NCBI GenBank assembly: GCA_016763045.1
Contig: JAESUN010000239.1
Span: forward strand, 1-5,925
Reading direction: 5' to 3'
Length of the DNA stretch: 5,925 nucleotides
Source: Opitutaceae bacterium
GTDB taxonomy: Bacteria > Verrucomicrobiota > Verrucomicrobiia > Opitutales > Opitutaceae
Shown: in pieces, positions 1 through 5,925 of the stretch
Layout: every line of letters starts with the position of its first letter
Numbering within the stretch: position 1 is the stretch's first letter
The notes under the pieces: model-generated
The model's input: the letters and a program-made list of their open reading frames with translations, nothing else
Told to the model about the DNA's origin: nothing
The model's database searches: none
Translations under genes and position numbers: made by a program

Positions 1-2208
1 GACCTGGCTCTTGCAGATGCCTCTTTTGCGTCTAACGAGACGACTCTTTATATTGTTGGTGGCAGGACATCTGATGGCTTATCAAAAGCGATTTTTTCGG
101 TGACGCTGGATGATGGAGGGGAAATCAAACAGACCGAGCTGACGGAGCTTCCTGTTGCACTGAAGGGTCTTTCGGCAACGGTGAATGGCTCGACTCTCTA
201 TGTCGCTGGCGCGACAAATGATGGGAATGAGAAGAAAATCCTGAGTCTCGACCTGAAGGATTCTTCCTCTGGTGAATGGGAAGAAATGACGGTTTGGCCA
301 GGAGAGGGGCAAGGAGCTACTTTAATGGCTTATCAGCAAGGTTCTTTATTTTTGACGCAGACGATTGTTTCGAAAGAAGGCGTGGCTGGGACAGTTTTAT
401 ACCGTTTGAAAGACGGAGAGACTGAATGGAGTTCATGCAGTGCACCGCCAGCTGTTTTAGGTGTTGGGGCAGCGCTCTCGATCAGACAGTCTTTTATTAT
501 TTTTGGAGCAGCTGGAATCGATCAGGAAGGGGTCGAATTGTTCACTTACAATACGATTACAGATGAATGGGTTTCGGTTGGAAAGGCTGCGCTGGACCAA
601 GACTTACGGGCTATCATGCCATGGTATGTGAAGAAATCACCGCCGGAAACGGATGTGACGGGAGTTGTTGTTGTTCAGGGAAGCGGTGAAGGTGCGACAG
701 TTGTTCTGATTGAGCTTGTCGTGGCAAAAGGGATGTTTGCCTGGGTGGACTATACGGTGGTGATCATTTACCTAGGATCGATGATCCTCATTGGACTCTA
801 TTTCTCTAAAAGAGAAAAGGGCACCGAAGACTTTTTTGTTGGAGGCCGGAAAATGCCTTGGTGGGCAGTTGGCTTTAGTTTGTATGCCACTGGGACGAGT
901 GCGATTAGCTTTATGGCTTTGCCAGCTATCTCGTTCAGGGAAAATCTGGTCTTTTTGAGTGGGCCTCTGTTTGGATTAGTTGGTATTGTGGTCGTCGCGT
1001 TTTACATGGTTCCGATGATTCGTCGGTTGAATGTCACGACGACCTACGAATATCTTGAGGCGAGATTTCACCCTTCGGTTCGTGTGCTTTGTAGTATTAT
1101 CAGTATCGCGTTTCAGGTGGGTGGTCGCATGAGTGTTGTTCTTTATCTCCCCGCTCTGGCTTTGTCTGCTGTCACTGGAATTGATGTGATCAGTAGTATT
1201 ATCGTGATGGGAATTATCGCCACGGTTTATACCGTCTTGGGAGGAATTAAGGCCGTTATTTGGACGGATGTTGTCCAGGTTGTCGTTTTACTTGGCGGGG
1301 CGTTTTTATGTTTGGTCATTATCTTATCCCATATTGATGGAGGGATAGCGGGCGCCTGGAATATTGCTGTAGCCAGTGATAAGGTTAAGATGTTTGATTG
1401 GCGCTGGGAGTTTGCAGCACCGACTGCATGGGTGTTCCTGCTTTTGGCTATCGTTGATATCACTGCTATCCCGAGAGATCAGGTAATGATGCAGCGGATT
1501 CTCTCGACGAAAAGTGACAAAGCGGCGGGTCGATCGGTTATCATGATGGCATTAATTGTCATTCCGGGTAGTTTGTTGTTCTTTGGCTTAGGAACAGCGT
1601 TGTTTGTTTTTTATAAGAGTAATCCTGCAGAGTTGAGTCCGCTCTTGATTAACAATGATTCGATGGTTCCCTTTTTCATCGCATCCCAGTTGCCGGTTGG
1701 AATCACGGGGTTAATCATTGCTGCGTTGTTTGCCGCTTCTATGTCTACTCTTGATAGTAGTATGAACAGTGTGGCGACCCTGGTAACAGTGGACTTTTAC
1801 AAACGTTTCAAGAAAGGCGTTACGGATGAAAGCTGCCTGCGTTTGGCTAAATGGATTACGGTCTTGGTGGGTGTGATTGGAACAGGTATCGCTCTCTATA
1901 TGAGTCGATTTGATCTGATGTCGTTGTATGTCACTTTTATGGGTTTAATGGGATTAATCGGTGGCGGCGTTGGAGGTGTTTATATGTTGGGGATGTTCTC
2001 GCGCAGGGCCAATTGGCAGGGAGTATGGATAGGGGCTATCTTCAGTTTAGTCCTTACATTGGTCATCAGACAATCAACCGATGTGCATGCTTTGATGTAT
2101 CTTCCTATTTCGGTCGTCAGTTGTTTGATAGTGGGTTACATCACTAGTTTTGCCTTTCCGGCACCTCAAGGTTCTCTCAAGGGACTGACGGTTTTTAAAG
2201 AAAACTAA
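1..2208 (+). CDS. Kelch beta-propeller fused to SSS-family sodium/solute symporter (5' end missing)
   Basis: The reading frame is open from base 1, so the gene starts left of the window; 735 residues are visible. Residues 1 to about 235 form Kelch-like blades, with repeated LY-[IV]-x-G strands (LYIVGG at 16-21, LYVAG at 66-70, FIIFGAAG near 160) and blade-closing Trp residues (GEWEEM, DEWVSV). This resembles the sialate-mutarotase (NanM/YjhT) propeller type. From about 246 a complete symporter of the solute:sodium symporter (SSS) family follows, with about 13 hydrophobic segments. It has the GGIKAVIWTDVVQ signature (414-426) and the AASMSTLDSSMNS helix, in which S582-T583 probably correspond to the Na2-site Ser/Thr pair of PutP. 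The likely role is Na+-driven sugar or sugar-acid import in the inner membrane, with the propeller outside acting on the sugar before uptake. The substrate is unknown; sialic acid is only one possibility. It is probably the first visible gene of an operon with the two downstream genes. The symporter assignment is firm; the mutarotase role of the propeller is inference. Confidence 0.93.
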   Translation, partial: DLALADASFASNETTLYIVGGRTSDGLSKAIFSVTLDDGGEIKQTELTELPVALKGLSATVNGSTLYVAGATNDGNEKKILSLDLKDSSSGEWEEMTVWPGEGQGATLMAYQQGSLFLTQTIVSKEGVAGTVLYRLKDGETEWSSCSAPPAVLGVGAALSIRQSFIIFGAAGIDQEGVELFTYNTITDEWVSVGKAALDQDLRAIMPWYVKKSPPETDVTGVVVVQGSGEGATVVLIELVVAKGMFAWVDYTVVIIYLGSMILIGLYFSKREKGTEDFFVGGRKMPWWAVGFSLYATGTSAISFMALPAISFRENLVFLSGPLFGLVGIVVVAFYMVPMIRRLNVTTTYEYLEARFHPSVRVLCSIISIAFQVGGRMSVVLYLPALALSAVTGIDVISSIIVMGIIATVYTVLGGIKAVIWTDVVQVVVLLGGAFLCLVIILSHIDGGIAGAWNIAVASDKVKMFDWRWEFAAPTAWVFLLLAIVDITAIPRDQVMMQRILSTKSDKAAGRSVIMMALIVIPGSLLFFGLGTALFVFYKSNPAELSPLLINNDSMVPFFIASQLPVGITGLIIAALFAASMSTLDSSMNSVATLVTVDFYKRFKKGVTDESCLRLAKWITVLVGVIGTGIALYMSRFDLMSLYVTFMGLMGLIGGGVGGVYMLGMFSRRANWQGVWIGAIFSLVLTLVIRQSTDVHALMYLPISVVSCLIVGYITSFAFPAPQGSLKGLTVFKEN

Positions 2209-2212
2209 AAAA

Positions 2213-2275
2213 ATGAAGGGCTTGTTCTTTTTTATGAAGAGGTTCTTTCGATTATTTTTTGAATTTAATACGTAA
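2213..2275 (+). other. Possible Phe-rich 20-residue leader ORF coupled to the downstream start
   Basis: The spacer between the symporter and the oxidoreductase contains an ATG ORF of 20 codons that fills almost all of it. Eight of the 20 residues are Phe, with several Lys/Arg. Its TAA (2273-2275) shares its last A with the ATG of the oxidoreductase (TAATG), a geometry known from termination-reinitiation coupling. It has no Shine-Dalgarno, and the Phe content may simply reflect T-rich spacer DNA. It is recorded as a possible leader or coupling ORF, not as an established gene. Confidence 0.2.
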
Positions 2276-3357
2276 TGAAAAAATATAAGACAGTGATCGT
2301 CGGTACCGGAGGTATCGCAGAGAGTCATGTGAACGCAGTTCGGGCTTTGCCTGATCGTTTCGAACTGGTTGCGGTCGCAGACGTGGATGCCGAAAAAGTA
2401 GAGGCCTACGGTAAGAAATATGACATTCCTCGTAGTTATACTGACTATGAAGAAATGCTCGCTGCGGAAAAGCCGGATCTTGTGCAAATAGCGGTTCCTC
2501 CACTGCTTCATGTCAAATTCAGTATCATGGCGATGGAAGCAGGGGCTTGGGTTTATTGTGAGAAGCCTCTTTGTGCGTCATTGGCGGAATTGGATAAGAT
2601 TGAAGAGGCCGAGAAAAGAACAGGGAAGTTCTGTGCCTCCGTTTTTCAGATGCGATTTGCTCCCTCCAGCACTCATGTTAAAAAACTCATCGAAAGCGGA
2701 CGCTTAGGTAAACCGATGATTGGCATCGCGCATACCTTATGGTACCGAGATCTGGAGTATTATGGTGTGTCATGGAGAGGGACATGGAAGTCTGATTTTG
2801 GTGGACCGACAATGATTCTCGGTATCCATACAATGGATCATGTGCTAAACCTGATGGGAGAATGGGAAGAGGTCCGGGCTATAACCGCGACTCTGGATCG
2901 CCCGATAGAGGTGGAGGATGTTTCTATGGTGCACGTTCGATTCAAGAATGGCGCCCTTGTTTCCATGATTAACAGTGCTCTGAGTCCGAGACAGGAAACT
3001 TACATACGTCTAGACTTTCAGAAGGCGACAGTTGAACTGAAACATTTGTATGTTTATCAAAACGAGAATTGGAGTTTCACTGTTACGGACGAAGAAAAAG
3101 ACTCCGGATTGTTGGAGGAGCTAACTTCCTTACCGGAGGATGCACCTTCGAGTCATGTTAGCCAGATCAAGGCGATGGTTGAGGAGATGGACCGAAACGA
3201 ACGACCATCGACCAGTGGTAGCGGAGTTCGGGACACCGTCGAATTTGTAAGCGCAATTTACAAATCTGGTTTCACTGGTGAAGCGGTGAAAAAAGGAACC
3301 ATCGGAAAAGATGATCCTTTTTACAGAGATCTCAGTGGAAAGTCCTCAAAGGCTTAA
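2275..3357 (+). CDS. GFO/IDH/MOCA family NAD(P)-dependent oxidoreductase
   Basis: A complete 360-residue cytoplasmic enzyme of usual family length. The N-terminal Rossmann fold (about 1-125) has the dinucleotide motif VIVGTGGIAESH with G10-x-G12-G13. An acidic D36 at the end of the second strand favours NAD(H) over NADP(H). The family motif E96-K97-P98 supplies the catalytic lysine. The C-terminal alpha/beta domain carries the second catalytic block GGPTMILGIHTMDH, in which H185 and D188 match the usual HxxD. The common Asp four residues before H185 is Ile181 here, so the active site differs slightly from inositol dehydrogenase types. Members oxidise or reduce hydroxyl/keto groups of sugars, inositols and derivatives; the substrate is not readable here. 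The start is the first in-frame ATG at the head of the Rossmann strand and has no Shine-Dalgarno. It lies 66 bases after the symporter and 16 before the DUF6807 gene, so co-transcription is likely. Confidence 0.94.
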   Translation: MKKYKTVIVGTGGIAESHVNAVRALPDRFELVAVADVDAEKVEAYGKKYDIPRSYTDYEEMLAAEKPDLVQIAVPPLLHVKFSIMAMEAGAWVYCEKPLCASLAELDKIEEAEKRTGKFCASVFQMRFAPSSTHVKKLIESGRLGKPMIGIAHTLWYRDLEYYGVSWRGTWKSDFGGPTMILGIHTMDHVLNLMGEWEEVRAITATLDRPIEVEDVSMVHVRFKNGALVSMINSALSPRQETYIRLDFQKATVELKHLYVYQNENWSFTVTDEEKDSGLLEELTSLPEDAPSSHVSQIKAMVEEMDRNERPSTSGSGVRDTVEFVSAIYKSGFTGEAVKKGTIGKDDPFYRDLSGKSSKA

Positions 3358-3373
3358 GTAGACGTATTTAATC

Positions 3374-4312
3374 ATGGCTGATTCAGAAGAAAAAGTAACT
3401 TTAGTCCATACACACGGGCGTTCGGTGGATGTTGAGGTAGCGGGTGTCCGTTTGTTTCGTTATGTCTATAATCCGGTGGAGATCCCCATGACGGAATCTC
3501 CCAAGCCATATTTTCATCCTGTGAAAACGTTGCAGGGGAATGTGATGACCAATCTTCGTTCCAACGATCATCCTTGGCACCATGCTCTTGCCATGACGGT
3601 TACTCTTTTGGATGGTTACAATTTTTGGGGCGGACCTACTTATAAGAAGGGTGATAGCTACCAGTGGTTAGATAATCACGGTCGTCAGAAGCACTTGGAC
3701 TGGAAAGTCCTTTCGGCCAATGAGGATGGTTCCGTGCAAATGGAAGAATCTTTGCTCTGGGAAACCCTCAAAGGAGAAGGTTTACTTTCAGAAAATCGTC
3801 GAATTGGGGTTCCAAAAATCTCGTCAGAAGAGGGATATTGGATATTGGATTTTGCGACTGATTTGGAGAATGCCTCTGGTCGTGATCTTACCTTTGGTAA
3901 TTATCATTCATCTGAAGAACTAAAGGGATCTCATTATACGGGACTGTTGTTTAGGATGGCTCGTGAATTTGTGTATGAATGTGGTGATCCTGAGATAAAG
4001 CTTCTCGCTGCAAATGGGCTTGATGGAGAAGACGCTGTGCACGGTGCTTCCTCTCCATGGGTGGCAATGGTAGGTCGTCACGATGGGACTTTGGATCGAA
4101 GTACCGTGCTCTTCTTAGACCGTCCAGAGAATGAGACTTATCCGTCCCATTGGTTTGTCCGCAGGGCACTTCCCTGTGTGGCCTATACTTTTCAGTACGA
4201 TCAGGATCGTATCCTAAGAAAGGGTGAAACGCTTAGCTTAAGTTATCGTATGGTGATCGCCAATGGCGCTTGGAGTCGGGAAAAAATTGAAGCGTTTGTT
4301 GCGTCTCAATAA
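3374..4312 (+). CDS. DUF6807 / 'PmoA-like' family protein
   Basis: A complete 312-residue soluble protein with no signal peptide or membrane helix. It carries the conserved layout of DUF6807, often labelled 'PmoA' in databases. This includes a short beta-rich head, then SPKPYFHPVKTL (42-53), then the His-rich DHPWHHA (65-71), then NFWGGPTY (83-90) and LDNHG. The second half has GLLFRM, the DRPEN...PSHWFVR block and a beta-rich tail ending SLSYRMVIANG. Despite the label it has none of the membrane helices of particulate methane monooxygenase, so a methane role is not supported. The family has no established reaction that I know of. It often sits beside GFO/IDH/MOCA oxidoreductases in sugar-degradation clusters, as here, which suggests a role on the same sugar. 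The conserved His cluster could bind metal or act in catalysis (inference). The ATG at 3374 has no Shine-Dalgarno. The 3' end overlaps the convergent epimerase gene by 7 bases. Confidence 0.9.
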   Translation: MADSEEKVTLVHTHGRSVDVEVAGVRLFRYVYNPVEIPMTESPKPYFHPVKTLQGNVMTNLRSNDHPWHHALAMTVTLLDGYNFWGGPTYKKGDSYQWLDNHGRQKHLDWKVLSANEDGSVQMEESLLWETLKGEGLLSENRRIGVPKISSEEGYWILDFATDLENASGRDLTFGNYHSSEELKGSHYTGLLFRMAREFVYECGDPEIKLLAANGLDGEDAVHGASSPWVAMVGRHDGTLDRSTVLFLDRPENETYPSHWFVRRALPCVAYTFQYDQDRILRKGETLSLSYRMVIANGAWSREKIEAFVASQ

Positions 4313-5145
4313 AACTCTGCTTCATCTTCTGGTTCCCATCCTATTTCCTCTTTGAGCCGGCTTATATCAATAAGCCGGTCTGTTGGTTTATCTGGATTCC
4401 AGGGGATATGGCTGTAGTAGCGTTCGACAATATCCTCAAGAGAAAGGCTTGCTCGCTGACACCTGGAGGCTGGCAGATAAATACGAAATCCCGGTAGATT
4501 GGTATTTAAGACGCATTCAAGAAAGTTAGTGGTGTCTGGAAAGGTAAGAGCTGCAAATGCTTGACGAATCCATGTTAAACCAATCTTGGCAGGTTGTTTT
4601 CCCATTTTCATGTGATGGGGAGGGATCATGGTTGGAAATCGAACGGCGATGCCTTCTATCGGGTAGAGGGATGCAAAGTAAGAAAGCATGTTTTCACCAG
4701 TTGTTTTGCTCAGGGCATAACTGTTTCTTGTATTGGCTGGAGTCGAACTATCCAGAGGGAACTCGGGGAAGTCGGGTTTTTCCGTCTTAAGAACAGTGCC
4801 CGATCCCTCACTCGCTAGAACCTGTATAGAACTGGCAAAGATAATTTTTTTCACTCCAGACGTTGCGGCCGCCTGAAAGACATTCATGTTCATGGCACAA
4901 TTTTCATTGAAGATAGTCTGTGGGTGACCGCTGTAGGAATGATTTCCAAGGTGAATCACAGTATCTACATTCTGGATGGCTTTCTCGGTCGCTTCCGTAT
5001 CAAGAAGATTTAACTTCATGACAGGCAGAGCCTGATTATCTGCCTGACGGCAATCGGTGGGGATAATATCAAATCCTTTATCTTTTAAGGCTTTGCATAT
5101 ATAGCTCCCAATGTTACCTGAGGCGCCTGTGATGAGGGTTTTCAT
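4306..5145 (-). CDS. NAD-dependent epimerase/dehydratase (extended SDR family)
   Basis: A complete 279-residue cytoplasmic enzyme on the minus strand. The N-terminus MKTLITGASGNIGSYI contains the extended-SDR glycine motif G7-xx-G10-xx-G13. D31 at the end of the second strand points to NAD(H). D49 in NLLD and the VIHLG strand (63-67) complete the cofactor site. The catalytic residues are S105/S106 in FASSIQ and Y143-xxx-K147 in YALSK; VRFPTMIPP follows the active site as usual. The C-terminal part (about 185-279) is the short substrate-binding region, ending in the SRLKEEIGWEPE motif common in this family. Length is slightly below UDP-glucose 4-epimerase, closer to uronate dehydrogenase-like and small sugar-epimerase members. 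Either sugar oxidation or epimerisation is possible, and the substrate is not determined. The start ATG is the only one ahead of the glycine motif and has an AT-rich leader without Shine-Dalgarno. It is convergent with the DUF6807 gene and divergent from the gene at 5432. Confidence 0.92.
   Translation of the reverse strand: MKTLITGASGNIGSYICKALKDKGFDIIPTDCRQADNQALPVMKLNLLDTEATEKAIQNVDTVIHLGNHSYSGHPQTIFNENCAMNMNVFQAAATSGVKKIIFASSIQVLASEGSGTVLKTEKPDFPEFPLDSSTPANTRNSYALSKTTGENMLSYFASLYPIEGIAVRFPTMIPPHHMKMGKQPAKIGLTWIRQAFAALTFPDTTNFLECVLNTNLPGFRIYLPASRCQRASLSLEDIVERYYSHIPWNPDKPTDRLIDISRLKEEIGWEPEDEAEFY
4357..4378. repeat. Perfect 8-bp inverted repeat, possible convergent terminator hairpin
   Basis: CCGGCTTA (4357-4364) and TAAGCCGG (4371-4378) form a perfect stem around the 6-base loop TATCAA. 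It lies 45 bases after the DUF6807 stop and inside the 3' end of the opposing epimerase gene. There is no T-tract on the plus strand, so it is not a classical intrinsic terminator. It could slow or protect the 3' end of the plus-strand transcript. Part of the symmetry follows from the coding: the minus-strand codons for two Arg-Leu pairs (DRLIDISRLK) repeat the CGGCT core. The repeat is seen; the function is inference. Confidence 0.45.
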
Positions 5146-5431
5146 GAGAAATAAAGAATTGAAGAAAATGAAATAGAGAAGACCTTCTTTTTTAAAGAGA
5201 GGGTTCCCGTTCGAATCCTGTTTCAGGGTCGAAAGAGGGCTAACGTAATAGTTCTAAAAGGATGTGTGTCGAGTGCTTACTTAGGCTTTAAATATCTTTT
5301 TCAAGGAAGGTAATATGGGGGGCTCTAGTCGTCACTTTTGATGGGAATTGTTCTCTTGCGCTGAAGTGGGTTTTATCTGTAAGTTATTCCTTTAGTTAAC
5401 TCCCCTTTTTTACCTCTTTTATTCCCACGAT
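5146..5431. promoter_or_regulatory. Divergent intergenic region between epimerase and solute-binding protein genes
   Basis: These 286 bases separate two divergent genes and must hold both 5' leaders and probably both promoters. The side next to the epimerase is A-rich on the plus strand. The side next to the TTG start is pyrimidine-rich (CCCCTTTTTTACC...). I found no convincing -35/-10 pair in either direction. The only weak candidate on the plus strand is TTGCGC at 5356-5361 with a poor -10 near 5380. The clearest structure is the inverted repeat at 5210-5233, listed separately. No riboswitch or RNA gene is recognisable. Confidence 0.5.
5210..5233. repeat. Interrupted inverted repeat in the divergent promoter region (candidate operator)
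   Basis: TTCGA-A-TCCTG (5210-5220) pairs with CAGGGTCGAA (5224-5233) around a TTT loop. Ten pairs form, one of them G-T, with a single unpaired A at 5215. It lies about 65 bases upstream of the epimerase start and about 200 upstream of the TTG start, where a regulator-binding dyad for divergent genes would be expected. It could also act as an RNA hairpin in the epimerase leader. There is no T-tract after it on either strand. The symmetry is seen; the operator role is inference. Confidence 0.4.
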
Positions 5432-5925
5432 TTGAAGGCTCTTTTTATTCTCGTTTCACTCTTCCTTATTATTGTTAGCGCGGCAACTTATTTGAATTTG
5501 CCAGAAGTTCGGACCGATAGGCCGCAACTGACTTGGGTCATTGCCGGTGGAGGTGAGAAAGAGGAGCAGGTGGAGATGTTCTATGAGTGGATGAAGGAAA
5601 ATAATTATCCGCAGTTTGATCTGAAAATGGAGAGGCCAAGTGGGAGGCCTGAAAAAAAGAATATCATCCAAGGGATCTCGGGTGTCGCGGCCGATATACT
5701 GGATTGCTACGAAGAACATGTCCCACTCTACCAATCTGTTGGCATGTTGGCTGATTTAACGGATATTGTTGGGGAGATGGGTCTGGGGCTGGAGCAGACC
5801 TATCCAGCCGTCAGGTCTTCAATGCAGGTGGATGGGCGTCAGTACGCATTTCCGCGCAATGTCTCAAGTAGGCTATTGTTGGTGCATGCGGAAGCCTTTG
5901 AGAAATTAGGGCTCTCTCCACCTCC
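5432..5925 (+). CDS. Extracellular (sugar) solute-binding protein, ABC-transporter type, N-terminal part
   Basis: The gene runs off the right edge; 164 residues are visible. I place the start at TTG 5432. The frame is open only from 5396 and has no ATG or GTG before the hydrophobic leader. From the TTG the protein begins with K2 followed by an unbroken hydrophobic stretch (residues 3-18), a good signal peptide or membrane anchor with possible cleavage after V15-S16-A17. No lipobox Cys is present, so it is not a typical lipoprotein. The mature part starts LTWVIAGGGEKE (33-44). It continues with the ADI strand (87-89), a buried helix, and the Y138-A-F-P141...LLLVHAEAFEKLGLSPP block. That block matches the 'xxPxxxxxxxLxYNxxxFxxxGLxxPP' pattern of family 1 sugar-binding proteins. 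It would capture an oligo- or monosaccharide for an ABC importer, with permease genes expected to the right. No Shine-Dalgarno precedes the TTG. The family is fairly sure, the substrate unknown. Confidence 0.82.
   Translation, partial: MKALFILVSLFLIIVSAATYLNLPEVRTDRPQLTWVIAGGGEKEEQVEMFYEWMKENNYPQFDLKMERPSGRPEKKNIIQGISGVAADILDCYEEHVPLYQSVGMLADLTDIVGEMGLGLEQTYPAVRSSMQVDGRQYAFPRNVSSRLLLVHAEAFEKLGLSPP

Noticed and set aside
2207..2233. A-tract/T-tract pairing after the symporter stop, as a terminator
   Set aside because: The stem is almost all A-T with a bulge and one G-C pair, too weak for intrinsic termination, and the next gene follows at once.
2074..2511. Minus-strand ORF of 145 codons
   Set aside because: It crosses the end of the symporter, the spacer and the start of the oxidoreductase, has low-complexity content and shows no recognisable motif; it is a shadow of the plus-strand genes.
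3374..4312. Methane monooxygenase subunit (pmoA)
   Set aside because: The protein is soluble, lacks the pMMO membrane helices and matches DUF6807; the name is an annotation artefact.
5177..5193. Short hairpin AGAAG-AC-CTTCT followed by T residues
   Set aside because: The stem is only about 5 pairs with a 2-base loop, and no plus-strand gene ends just upstream of it.
5205..5221. tRNA T-arm-like string GTTCGAATCC
   Set aside because: The flanking bases do not form a T-stem, and there is no matching acceptor or anticodon arm upstream. The string is explained by the inverted repeat at 5210-5233. A decayed tRNA end or attachment site cannot be excluded but is not supported.
5315..5364. Two overlapping mini-ORFs (8 and 7 codons) linked by TGATG after an AGGAAGG sequence
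   Set aside because: The spacing to AGGAAGG looks like a ribosome binding site, but the peptides are tiny, carry no recognisable signal and easily arise by chance. They are worth recalling only if the 5' leader of the downstream gene proves conserved.
5456..5734. Minus-strand ORF of 92 codons
   Set aside because: It lies antisense to the binding-protein gene, whose plus-strand frame has a signal segment and family motifs.

Overview
The window is part of a bacterial carbohydrate-uptake and catabolism locus. It holds five protein genes: two cut by the window edges and three complete. The Kelch propeller joined to a sodium/solute symporter, next to a GFO/IDH/MOCA oxidoreductase and a DUF6807 ('PmoA-like') protein, is a gene mix typical of polysaccharide-degrading Verrucomicrobiota (Opitutales/Puniceicoccaceae type), Planctomycetota or Lentisphaerota. 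That taxonomic guess is inference from gene content. None of the four visible starts has a clear Shine-Dalgarno sequence, which fits lineages that use it little. No rRNA, intact tRNA, insertion sequence, phage gene or CRISPR array is visible.

Layout: bases 1-2208 (+) are the 3' part of a gene for a periplasmic-type Kelch beta-propeller fused to a complete SSS-family Na+/solute symporter. After a 66-base spacer comes a complete GFO/IDH/MOCA NAD(P)-dependent sugar oxidoreductase (2275-3357, +). Sixteen bases later comes a DUF6807 protein (3374-4312, +). These three look like one operon. A convergent NAD-dependent epimerase/dehydratase (4306-5145, -) overlaps the DUF6807 gene tail-to-tail by 7 bases. 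A 286-base intergenic region (5146-5431) with a marked inverted repeat separates it from a divergent gene that runs off the right edge. That gene starts at a TTG (5432) and encodes the N-terminal part of an extracellular sugar-binding protein of the ABC-transporter type, with a signal/anchor segment.

Working model (inference): a sugar released outside the cell is equilibrated by the propeller (mutarotase-like) and imported by the fused symporter. It is then oxidised or epimerised by the GFO/IDH/MOCA and SDR enzymes. DUF6807 has no assigned activity but recurs beside such oxidoreductases. A second, ABC-type uptake system begins immediately to the right. The substrate cannot be told from this sequence.
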